Source: Myrmaecium sp. VS I D KN 1 (lineage: Eukaryota; Ascomycota; Dothideomycetes; Valsariales; Valsariaceae). From it: a DNA stretch of 64,000 nucleotides. Shown here piece after piece: positions 22,725 to 32,898 of this stretch (the stretch's first letter is position 1; each line of letters begins with the position of its first letter). The position numbers and the translations under genes are program-made. The notes below the pieces were generated by a model. That model made no database searches and was not told where the DNA came from. It saw only the letters and a program-made list of their open reading frames with translations. The stretch lies in assembly GCA_019775845.1 (NCBI GenBank), contig JADQAV010000036.1, positions 186,001-250,000 of the forward strand, read 5' to 3'.

Positions 22725-23873
22725 ATGCCCGGTCAACCTATCAAAGCCGTAATTCCTCAGACGCGCAAGTATCCCGGCACGCAGGAAACACCATGGCGAA
22801 GCTCCCTCACGATCGACCTGATCTGGGCGGTCCTCAACCGCACCCTCTTCCACCCCTTCATCGCCTGGCTGGTCCCACTGTGCCTACGCGCCCAGGTGAC
22901 GCCTTACTCCCACCTGTCGATGCAGCTCGCGATCGCATACGCTTCGCTGATCACCCTCTGGACCACTCTGCGCATGGTCAATGAGCGTGTCGCATACGGA
23001 GCTCCCAGGGAGGTGGACCTCGAAGAGGAGGTGATTGTCATAACTGGTGGCGCCAATGGACTAGGCCTGCTGATAGCGGAGGTGTACGGGATGAGGGGCG
23101 CCAATGTGGCAGTGCTGGATGTGAAAGAGCTGGAAGAACCGGAAGCCAAAGGGATTGCTTGTTACAAGTGTGATGTTGGCGACCGAGAGCAAGTCGCGGA
23201 CGCTTTGAAGAGGGTTGAGAAAGATGTGCGCCTAAACCTCCTTACGTCTCACCTCCTTCCATATGCTGACGTCCCCTAATAGCTCGGAACGCCCACGATC
23301 CTTATCAACAACGCCGCCATCATGCACGGGAAGCCTTTCCTCCAGCTCACGCCCGAAGACATCGACCGCTCCCTCCGCACCAACCTCCACTCTCACTTCC
23401 ACACCCTTTCTCTCGTCCTGCCCGGCATGCTCCGCGAGCAGCGCGGCACCATCGTCACCGTCTCCTCCGTCCTCGCCTCTTTCGGTGCCGCTCACCTTAC
23501 CGCCTACACAGCCACCAAGGCCGCCTTGATCGCCCTCCATACCTCTCTCTCCGCCGAACTGGCGCCGCACCCATATATCAAGACTATTCTCGTTGCGCCG
23601 GGCCAGATGAGCACGGCGTTGTTTGATGGCGTGGAGAGTCCGTGCAACTTTCTTGCTCCGGTCGTTGAGCCGACGGAGGTCGTCAGTGAGATTGTGCGGT
23701 TGGTGGATGGCGGCATGGGAGGGGAGGTGAGGACGCCGCTGTATGCGAGGGCGGTCGGGTGGGGTTGGTGGGGGCTACTCCCCGCGGGGATCCAGAAAGT
23801 CGCGAGGAAGCTGAGCGGTGTGGATGCTGCTATGGCTAGGAGAGCGAGTAGTTCTCTGGAGAAGTCGGGCTGA
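22725..23873 (+). CDS. Membrane-anchored short-chain dehydrogenase/reductase
   Basis: Predicted NAD(P)-dependent oxidoreductase of 363 residues. Exons are 22725-23225 and 23283-23873; the 57-nt intron starts GTGCGC (a weaker donor) and ends TAATAG. One or two N-terminal hydrophobic segments (LFHPFIAWLVPLCL, LAIAYASLITLWTTL) suggest ER or lipid-droplet anchoring, as in the 16C/retinal-dehydrogenase-like SDRs. The Rossmann motif TGGANGLG spans residues 107-114; the acidic residue after beta-2 lies in VAVLDVKE. Splicing restores GTPTILINNAAIMHG. The catalytic set is Ser228/229 with Y242-x3-K246 (AYTATKAAL). Substrate is unknown; retinoid, sterol-like or lipid alcohols are handled by relatives. 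Confidence 0.88.
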
Positions 23874-24965
23874 AGGAGCTGATGGGAGGGGGGTAGGAGG
23901 CTTGGGCGTTGGTGATAGCCTTTCTGTGATCGCTTTCAGGGCGGGCGTTTGCTGTGCGGAAAGTTACCTCATAAGCCTGTGATGGCGGCGATCTAGCGGG
24001 TGGCAGCTTGCAGCAGGATACTGCAGGTTGGCAGCGTCTCATCTGGAATGAGATGGCTGATCCACGCATATACTGCAAGGTATCTAATTAAGCACGCCTT
24101 GATGATTTCACACTCTGCAGTCTCAAGCCCTTTTGTACTTGTGCTTCAAAAGCAGTAAGTTCACGTAACTTTAGTGACTGCTGGATGTTCATTTACGTGG
24201 AGGGTCCAGGCCCAAGCCCCTCGACGTTCGTTATGTTCAATGTTGTTGTGTGACGCAATCGGAGCCGTGTTTTCAGGGTCCAATTGACGGGCGCGGATTT
24301 GTGCTGATGGTAATGCCTACGCAGTACAATATTGTAGTAATTGATGATGACTGTATACGTATCTCAGTGCTTCGAGTACAGATGTTCAATTATTGATTGG
24401 CAATAGGTTGTCACCTAAATATTATTTGCATAGCCCTTCAGAGCTCGCGTTCAAGGACGTCAACATATCAGATCCGATCCTCGAAGCGTGCGGCGCACGG
24501 TTTCCAGGGCACTTTGACACGACGCGACCCCCCCGGGGGGCGGCGAGACTCGCTTTCACTTCCGCTTTGCCCACCCCAACCAACATCACCGCCGCGCTTC
24601 ACACGAACCACCACCTGCACGATACCCCCCCAAACACAACCCCCATATTTTTCTTCTTCTCACGACGGGCTTCTCATTTCTAGCGATGAACATTGGCCCC
24701 CGGGATTATTGCAGCGTACTTTGATTTTCGACGTTCGGCAACTATTCCTACCGGGCCACCACACCTCGAGCAAAACGCGCCCACGCCCGTCAACACGCGT
24801 CGACGAGCCCTATTCTTCCAGTCTCAGAAGCCCTTTTGCAAGTCACAGCACATGCTCTACCATCCGACCTCGATCTCCGCACATCCTTAACCGCTCGATC
24901 TTCCATATAGCAATCGACACGCGTTTGTGTCCGAACGTCGCGTGCCGAAGGGCCTCGCTTCGACC
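23874..24965. other. Intergenic region upstream of CDC45
   Basis: About 1.1 kb without a recognised gene. It holds a perfect C/G palindrome (CCCCCCGGGGGG, 24529-24540) and the MCB-like words listed separately. Short open frames at 24393-24987 lack conserved motifs and overlap the promoter. Confidence 0.5.
24795..24924. promoter_or_regulatory. Paired MCB (ACGCGT) words upstream of CDC45
   Basis: ACGCGT occurs at 24795-24800 and 24919-24924, about 170 and 45 bp upstream of the CDC45 start, with further ACGCG words near 24517 and 24774. MCB elements drive G1/S expression of replication genes in yeasts through MBF. Clustered copies before a replication gene make function plausible, but this is inference. 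Confidence 0.5.
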
Positions 24966-27661
24966 ATGTACTTACCACGGAATCTGATCTCTCACCTCTA
25001 CAACCACCTCCTCCGTACCCACCATCCGCTCTCCCCGCCGGTCCTGATCCTCGTCGCTCTTGAACCGGACGCTCTCTGTGCCTGCCGCATCCTCACCGCC
25101 CTCCTCAAACGCGACTACATCGCCCACAAGATCCAACCCATCTCCGGGTATGGCGACCTGGCTCGTGCCGGCGAAGATCTGGTCCGGCCGATGCGTACCA
25201 CGGACGGTGGCAGCGGCGGCGTGGTGATCTGCCTCGGCGTGGGCGGGCTGGTGGATTTGGAAAACATGTTTGGGCTGGAGGTGGAGGAGGATGGGTCGGG
25301 AGGCATGGGCGACGTGGAAGTGTGGGTGTTTGACGCGCGACGCCCGTGGAACCTGGCCAATGTGTTTGGTGGGCTGCCGGAGCAGTTGCAGATCGGTGAG
25401 CAAGGTGGCAGTGAGCTGCTGCGGAAACGAACGGGGGTGGATAAAGGCAGAGTCACGCCGAGCTACACGCCGGGCCGAGGGGGCATTTTCGTCTTTGATG
25501 ATGGCGACATTGAGGAGCAGCTTGGGGCGGAGAGAGAAGCGTATTGTACCCTCGCTGAGATGCCGGAAGTGGATGAGGACGAAGACGAGTCGGATTCTTC
25601 GGATGCGGACGAGGAAAGAGAAAACGAGGAGGATGCACCGCCGGTCTCTGGCCAGACGAAGAAGAGGAAGTCATGGTCTGATCGGGATGAGGAGACTGAT
25701 AGTGAGGATGAGGACCGGCCGACGCGAAGACGAAGAAGCAATTCCGTGAGTACCGCAACTACGTTCTAGCTACAAACATCTAACACCGGCAGTCCTCGCC
25801 CATCCCATCTTCACCGGATCGACCTGAGCGTCCAGGCCGCCGTGGTCTGCTCTCCGCGCAGTTGGGGGGATCCTCTGACTTCTCCCGCTCCGGCACACCC
25901 CGCAGTCGTTCTACGTCACCTGCCGTTGCCGCAACCCCCAAGCAACCGTCCGCACGCGCACTTCGGCGACGGCTCCTCCGCCTCCGCCGGGAGAACGAGA
26001 AGATCCTCCAAGAGTACTACAGCCTGGGCACGTCCTACTCCGAGCCCATATCCTCCATGGTCTACTCGCTCGCATCGGAGTTGGGCCGCGAGGACAACGA
26101 TCTGCTGTGGCACGCAATCGTCGGCGTCAGCAGTCTGGAGCTCTACGGCCGCACGCTCAGTGGGGTGGGCGCCAAGTCCACTTCCGGCTGGACGGGCGAC
26201 CGGGGCGAACGCATCCGCGCAACCCTGCGGGACGAGGTGCGGCGGCTCAACCCGACCGATCTGCGGGACGTGGTGCGAGAGCACGGGATCGGCGAGGCGG
26301 GCGGGGTGATCCCGACGCACGCGACGAGCCCGACGGACATGAGCATCCGGCTGTCGCCGGAGCCGCGGTTCCTGCTGATCCGGCACTGGAGCCTGTACGA
26401 CAGCATGCTGCACTCGCCGTACCTGTCGGCGCGGCTGCACCTCTGGTCGGACGCGGGCCGGCGCCGGCTGCACAAGCTGCTGGCCAAGATGGGCGTCAGC
26501 CTGAGCCAGTGCCGGCAAAGCTACACCCACATGGACATGGACCTCAAGCGCGGGCTGCGCGAGCGGCTGCTCAAGTTCGCGCCCGTGTACGGTCTGGACG
26601 GCTTGGTGCCGCCGGCGAGCGAGCGGGGCGCGGTCGGGAAGGAGGGCTGGGGCTTCGTGCGCTGCTGGGGCTGGAAGGCCTGCCTGTCCGCGTTGGACGT
26701 GGGTGTCGTCCTAGGCGCGATCCTGGAGGTGGGCGATGCGAAGGAGGCGGCGGCGCACGCGGCGCGTTCGGACGCGGCGATGGAGCTGGCGGACTCGCAG
26801 GCGCAGGGACCGCAGGGACCGCTGCCGAACGGCACGAGCGAGGCGGAGGAGGCGGCGCGGCTGGCGAGCGTGCAGGAGAGCATCACGGCGCGGTTCTGGC
26901 TGGCGTACGACGCGTTGGGGGAGCCGCGGACGGTGGTGGCGCACATCCCGACGGCGCAGCACCTGCACCGGGCGATCCTGCGGACGGGCACGGCGCTGGT
27001 GGAGAAGCGGCAGATTCGGCACCTGCGCGCGTTCCGCATGGCGGTCGTGAAGGAGGGTCCGGACGTCCGGCTGTTCACGCACCCCGGCGCGCTCGTCAAG
27101 CTGGCGTTGTGGGTTCAGGAGGCGGTTGCGGAGATGGAGGGGAAGCGGGAGGGCGGCGCGACCGCGGCGGGGAAGGGCATGGAGCTTGTCATGGCGGGCT
27201 TGGATGAGGTGCGTGGTACGTATGTGGTTGTCGGCCTGGGCGGCGGCGGGAGCAGCGCGGTGGTGGTGAGTCGGGAGCGGGAACGCCGACGGGAGGCGCG
27301 TCGGAAGGAGCGCGAGAAGAAGCGCGAGGCGCGCCGGCGGGAGAAGGAGGAGGAGCGCCGGAAGCGTCGGGAGCGCCGGCTGGCGAATGGGATGGATGAG
27401 GATAGTGAGGAGGAGGAGGATGAGGATGAGACGGAGATGGAGGATGACTCGGATTCGGAGAGCGAGGATGAGGCGGAGGCTACGACGAGCGGCCGGCGTG
27501 GCGCTGGTCGGAATCGCTTTGGGTTGGCGTTTCAGGAGGTTATTGAAGAGACGGGGGCAAGGGTCCGGGTGGATAGCTTTGAGCATAGTGTGGTGGAGGT
27601 TAGGAAGGAGGATCTGAGTGGGTTTTTGGAACGGTTGAGTTTGAAGACTGTGGTTGGGTGA
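24966..27661 (+). CDS. CDC45: DNA replication initiation factor CDC45
   Basis: Component of the CMG replicative helicase (Cdc45-Mcm2-7-GINS), nuclear, required for origin firing and fork progression; related to RecJ/DHH proteins but non-catalytic. Exons are 24966-25745 and 25793-27661, with a 47-nt intron GTGAGT..GGCAG, giving 882 residues. The start MYLPRNLISHLYNHLL is family-typical. Next come LILVALEPDALCACRILTAL, then VWVFDARRPWNLANVFGG. An acidic segment with a KKRK-type basic patch follows near residues 205-255. After the intron come LRRENEKILQEYYSLGTSY and MVYSLASELGREDNDLLWHA, then FLLIRHWSLYDSMLHSPYL and HKLLAKMGVSL. The C-terminal fold (TYVVVGLGGGG..RFGLAFQEV) is split by a basic then acidic insertion at about residues 753-825. 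The gene was assigned on motif order; the promoter has MCB words. Confidence 0.95.
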
Positions 27662-30538
27662 GTTGGGAGGGGTATTCAGTGACGCTGTGTGGGTTTGTGT
27701 TTCTTTGCTCTTTTCTTTTCATTCTTCTTTCTTATTTTTTGTTCTCTTTACTGGCTGGTTTGCTTTCATTCATCGTGGCATGGCTTTTTTCTACGCTGGG
27801 TGGATCATTCTCTTTCTCCCTGCTGGCGTTCCTTCAGTTTGGCCCGTTTCTCGTCTGCATGGAGGAGGGCATCTGTGTCGTTTCGGATACAGATCGTATG
27901 TGCGTTTTCATCCAGTATAAGTAGCACGGCATAGTAGAGAGATGGTGGGCACAGCGCGTGGTTTTTGGTCTTTTGGTTCTGGTTTTGGGTATAGTACTTA
28001 TTGTTGGATTACTAGGTGGGTATGTACTGTATGCTAGGCTAGGCTGGATAGTATGAACATGATGAGCATGATTTTTTTCTTTCTTTCAGGCTTCTTTTTC
28101 TTCGATTGTTTCTTCGGATGTTCCTTCGATTGTCCGCCCCTGGCTTGCTGGGTTGGATGGGGGAATGGGGAAAAGGGGGGGCGTCGTAGCTACTGGATAG
28201 TACCTACAGTAGTAGGTAAGGTACATACTGTAGCTACTGTATGTACTAATGTATACTGCACGTCTAATGTATGTAGTACGCGTGGAGAAGCGCGGATCAC
28301 GTTGGCTTTTGGGCAAGAGCAGCGCTCAACACGTTCCTGGTTGGTGCTCTACTTCGTTTCTGGAAGGAGAGGGACGGTGGAGTTTTATGCGGTTTGATGG
28401 GGAAGTTGCGTACACCTTGGTTGGTGCTCCTTCTCTGGGGAGAGAGGGGCGGTGGGTATGCTTCTGCTGCGAATGCTAAATGCTTCTGCTGCTGCTCAAT
28501 GCTGCGAGCACGTACGTACGTACATACATAGTACATACATACATACTCACTATCTACTAAGTATACATTAGCATGTCCAGACGATCTCCTGTACCTACCT
28601 AGGTACCTTCCCGTGTAGGTAAGTCCTATAACATACGAGTCATTCAGTTCATGCTGCTGCTGCTGCTGATAACCTCGTGGTCGTTTCCCCATCTTTGCAC
28701 CAGAAGATGGACTGCCCGCCCACTCTGTTCAAAAGGGTCTGGGCTGCTTGGACGTCCGCCGTGAGGACGGATGCGATGCGCGAGTCATGGGGATGATTGG
28801 AAAAAGAGGTGTGGTGTGGTGTGCCAGCGCAGGTTAGGGCACTGCGTTCGGGCTGGTACATATGGCAATAATGGATGTACTGTATGTACAGACTGTAGAT
28901 TGGCAGGAAGGTAAGGAGTAGGTATGGCGTGGTGTTTTGTGGCTGTATGTCCGTAGGAGGACCCGTCGACTCGGGATGAGGCTGGACGGGGATGGGATGT
29001 GTACGACATATGTCTGGTGAAGGTGAAAATAGATTTTGTAGGTACGTATCCGTACCTATCGCTTTTCCTTCCTCACCGCCGAGGCTGTTGGTTCTGGGGA
29101 AGTGACTACGACTATTCTATGCCTATAGGTACGGTCCAGTGCTCGTACCTATCAGCGATGGGGCATTGGGCTATATTCAGATTGGTACGTATGGACGGTC
29201 CGGTGAGGGTGAGGGTGAGGCAAGTCCAGCATCCGGTCCAGCACGGGCAGCACAGCACAGCATCTCCAGCGAGACATGGGGCGAGAGGCGAGGCGAGAGA
29301 GGCGAGAAAGGTGTGGAGCAACGTGAGGACTGCCAGCACATCGCCGGACCCAACGCTTACCTAACCGGGGGAGGTCCAACCTGGGAGGCATCCAAGACAT
29401 CCCAAGGCAGCCCATCCGTAGCCCATCCATAGCCTATCCGCAGCCCACCCCTCCTCACTCCGACTGGGCTGTGACCACCTTGGGCTGTTGTGTATAGATG
29501 CCTGAGGAAGGGCATCATTGTCGACCTTCTCTCCGTCTGGTCTGAACGTATGTACATTAGGTACATTACTGTACTGTCCTACTACATACGACTGTAACGA
29601 GGATTGCAACCGCCTATTGTACCAGGCCAGCTGGTCAGCATTCCCGCCTTGTTTCCCAAACCTCCAACGTCTTCGTCATCGTCACCACCATCCTCTTCAC
29701 TTCTACTACTTCCTCATCATCCTCCTCTTCCTCCTTGCTTCGTCCTCCTCATCCTCAACACCCCAGCCAACTACACCGCCTGCACTGACCTTCGAGTACT
29801 CAACTTCATCCTCTCTTACGCAACGTCACCTTGTCTCCGATCGCGTGCAAGCCTCATCGAACAACCCTTGTCAGGACCGGCCAGCAAATCGCATTCCACC
29901 ATCGCCTGCCTGTCGGGGATCGTCCGCCTCGGTGCTGCCCTGCGGCCTCGTCCTCGAACGTCCTCGATCCGCCCGACTGGCCGAGCGCACACACCTCTCT
30001 GCTACCGCTGCTTCATCGCGCTCGGCTACTTACCCCAACCTCCCCGACGCTCTGATCAGATCCTCGCCCCCTTCATCTCTTCTCCTCATCCTCACTCCGA
30101 GCACGGATACACGGCCCAGGATCATCACCACTACCACCACCACCACCTCTTCCTCCCGCCTCGCTGGTCTCCACCTGCACGCACGTCGCACGTACCCTCC
30201 TGCAACAGCCACCGCTACACTTTGCCTCTTTTCCTCTTTTCGTCCTCACTCCTGCCCGGCCACGACTGCTTTATCACCTGACGGCGGCGCCCGTCCTTCA
30301 TGTGCTCGACTACTACTACTACTTCTTGCTGACCTCCTCCTTCCGTCCCATCCTCACTTCGTTCATTTTTCTTCCCCCCTCGTTTCTCGTCCATCATTTG
30401 GATTGATCATCCTTCCCACCATTGTCTTCTCGCTTCGCCTGCACGCACACACGCACACTCTTTCAGCTGAAATCTTCATCGGGGCCCGGACCAACTCGTG
30501 GCTGTCATCCGCTACGATCGCTTGTGTCCTTCGAGATC
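27662..30538. other. Long intergenic region: microsatellites and pyrimidine-rich leader
   Basis: 2.9 kb with no supported gene. 27,700-28,140 is T-rich (CDC45 3' region). 28,190-28,620 is dense in TAC/GTA words and inverted TACCTA/TAGGTA motifs. A (CAG/CTG)n patch lies at 28650-28668. From about 29,640 to 30,430 the plus strand is strongly pyrimidine-rich with overlapping low-complexity open frames, which I read as a long 5' leader of the next gene. Frame 29518-30570 overlaps the next start codon. Confidence 0.5.
28510..28546. repeat. ACGT/ACAT tetranucleotide microsatellite
   Basis: Tandem ACGT units grade into ACAT units, interrupted once by AG. A simple tetranucleotide repeat inside a region dense in TAC/GTA words. 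Confidence 0.8.
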
Positions 30539-31629
30539 ATGGAGCTCCAACCGAACTGTGCCATTTGTAACGCCCCGGCGGACCCTGAGTGTCCCTGCGA
30601 GAGCGACCGCCTCCAGATCGCGGTCATGCAGGCCCAGGAGCGAGCCTTGTCCGCACGACTCGCCGAAGTTCGGTAGATCCGCCTTTCTTTTATGCTCATG
30701 TCTGATCGATCCGACATCTAACATCCGTCAGGGATTGGGTCATCGGTCACGCTCGCACGCAGATCCTCAACGCCTTCAACCAGCTGTCCGCCTCCCGCAA
30801 GGCCGCTCACACCCACTACCTCCAATCGCTGCCCTACTACGGCTTGTACATGCAGTACTCAGGCCACCCGCCACCGCAGATCATCCATCCGCACCATCTG
30901 GCCATGCTTCAGTCCCAGATCTCCGAAGCTCACGCCGAGCTCAAGCGAGGCATCGACAGCGACTGGCGACAGTCGGTGCTGAAGTATCCCGAAGTGCTCG
31001 ACTACTATTACTCGATGGTGCGGATCGAGATCCCGGGCGCGCGGGAGATGCGAGACCTCGAGGCGAACATGGGACCCAATCCGTGGGGCGCGTATGCCGC
31101 CAGCCCGGACGGCGGACCGGCTGCCACTGCCGCTGCCCCCGCTCCCGCTCCCGCCCCCATGGGCCCCGGCCCACGGGGCATGCCGAAGAAGAAGCGTCGC
31201 GACACCTTCTCCAGCATGGGCCGCGAGTCGGCACCGCCGGCCGCCATGGCTTACGCGCCTCCTCCGCCCCCACCGGTGCCGGGCCCGCCGCCCGCCGAGC
31301 GGCACCCGCGCAAGCCGAAGATCATGCGGCAGCCGACGGCACCGATGCCGCCCATGCCAGGGGCGTTTGGAGGGTATGGGAACTATCCGGGATACTGATC
31401 AGTGATTGCGAGCAGCATGACTAACATGGAGGTTTTTCTCCCTCTTTCCGTTTTCCGTAGGTCCAGCCCCATGTCGAGTTCGCCGATCAGCCAGGGCAGC
31501 TGGGATTCGCGCCGTGATACCCCGAGTCCGAGTCACCCGCGCGCCGGCGGGGACGAAGTCGTCTTGTACGAGACCGGCTACCGACGGCTTCGAGGCGTTC
31601 CGCGAAATAGCACGGTGTATCGGCGATGA
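30539..31629 (+). CDS. Conserved fungal protein of unknown function with Cys-rich N terminus
   Basis: Exons are 30539-30672, 30732-31373 and 31461-31629, giving 314 residues. Intron 1 (59 nt) joins SARLAEVR to DWVIGHARTQILNAFNQLS. Intron 2 (87 nt, GTATGG..CCGTAG with GACTAAC branch) joins PMPGAFGG to SSPMSSSPISQGSWDSRRDT. The N terminus has a C7-x2-C10-x7-C18-x-C20 pattern (CAICNAPADPECPCE) that could bind zinc. Next comes an alpha-helical domain (residues about 40-180, including SDWRQSVLKYPEVLDYYYSM) and a Pro-rich tail with a KKKRR motif. If intron 2 is retained, translation ends at 31398 with YGNYPGY, about 8 residues past the donor. Homologues appear widespread in filamentous fungi to my recollection, but I know no established function. 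Confidence 0.78.
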
Positions 31630-32898
31630 AAGATGGGAGGGGAGGGGAAGCGGGTGAGGTTTGAGGTGTGAGGGGTGTCTGTTTTTGGACGAAGGACTTT
31701 GCTGTGTTTCATAGCGGGTTGCCTTTGCCAGACGGACGCCCTTCGATGCCTTGTTCGGATCTCACCGTGAACCTTCCTCGAGGAACCTCGTTGCATTTAG
31801 GATTTGAAAGAACGGACCGCCCAACGAAACGGTTGCGAGAAGCGGATTCGCGGAGCTACCGCGACGGAGACGGACAAGTCGGTGATTGACGGACGGAAGG
31901 AACGAGAGTGAAGAACCATTGGATCGCGGAGCTCCATGCGGATGGTGCTGCCACGCCCTTGAGAAAGGGTTCTGGCTGGGATAGAGGGTAACGGACTGGA
32001 CTGGACTGGGCTTGGAGGGAAGGGCTGGGATAATGAGAAGAAGATGGGACGTGGTAATCATGGATCATGGGTAATGACGCCATCGGAAGGGTGGCCCTTG
32101 GCTTGGAAAATCGACGGACGGATTTCACAAGGTTCAAAAAAACCACAGGATGAAAACGGAACGGTGGTCGGTTTCTTGAAAATCTTTGGATGGGCTATAT
32201 TGGCATGTCAATTGTATGGGACGTTCTTAAGGGACGCGATGGTTGGTTGGTATTTTCATTTATTTCTATCCCATTTTTTTTTTCTCTTTGGCTTTGGTTC
32301 TTGGTGACGAAGATATATATATTAGTACCTTCTATAGATAATTATCCAGGGATTGGTATATCACATTTATTATTTTGAATCCCACCGCTCCCTTCTCCTC
32401 CTGCCAGACAGAAGCTGTCCTCATTCCCCGGGTTTGGAATCGGAGGCCTGAGGCCTGAGGCAGGCATGACGTCGCCCACCCGCGCGCGCGGGGAATCCCG
32501 CCTCCGCCTTCCTCTTTAACCCAATTTGGTATAGTATGGATCTCGTAGTGCGGGAGGTCCCTGGCGGGGGGAACTTCACCTCACTTCCCTGCCTCCCGTC
32601 AACAACCTTCCCTATTATTATAAAACTCTACGCTCACCTTATCACTCCCTTCTGACCTCCGTGGATATACCAAACGTTACTGTTATCATTCGTCTGGTCG
32701 TTTCTGAAAGAGCTTGGCGGCCGGGGTAAATAATCAACCGTCCTTTACGTTTCGAGACGGAGAGCGTCGAAAGAAAGGGGGAGGAACGAGGGCGTTTTCA
32801 TTTACTGTGGGACGGGAGGGAAAGAGAGAAGAGCAGGAAGAAAAGGAACCGAACCGGAACCGGACCTAAGCCGACCTTTATCCACCAAACCACCCCCA
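31630..32898. other. Intergenic region
   Basis: About 1.3 kb between two plus-strand genes. AT-rich TATATATAT and poly-T patches lie near 32270-32340, and a CG-alternating tract near 32480-32490. No gene was recognised. Confidence 0.5.

Noticed and set aside
25915-27207. Overlapping long frames in CDC45 (for example 26107-27207 and 26711-27586)
   Set aside because: They are alternative-frame shadows of the GC-rich CDC45 second exon, which has the conserved protein sequence.
29604-30281. Ser/Pro/Arg-rich plus-strand frames in the pyrimidine-rich leader
   Set aside because: Several frames are open at once because of the C/T composition; translations are low-complexity and unlike any family.
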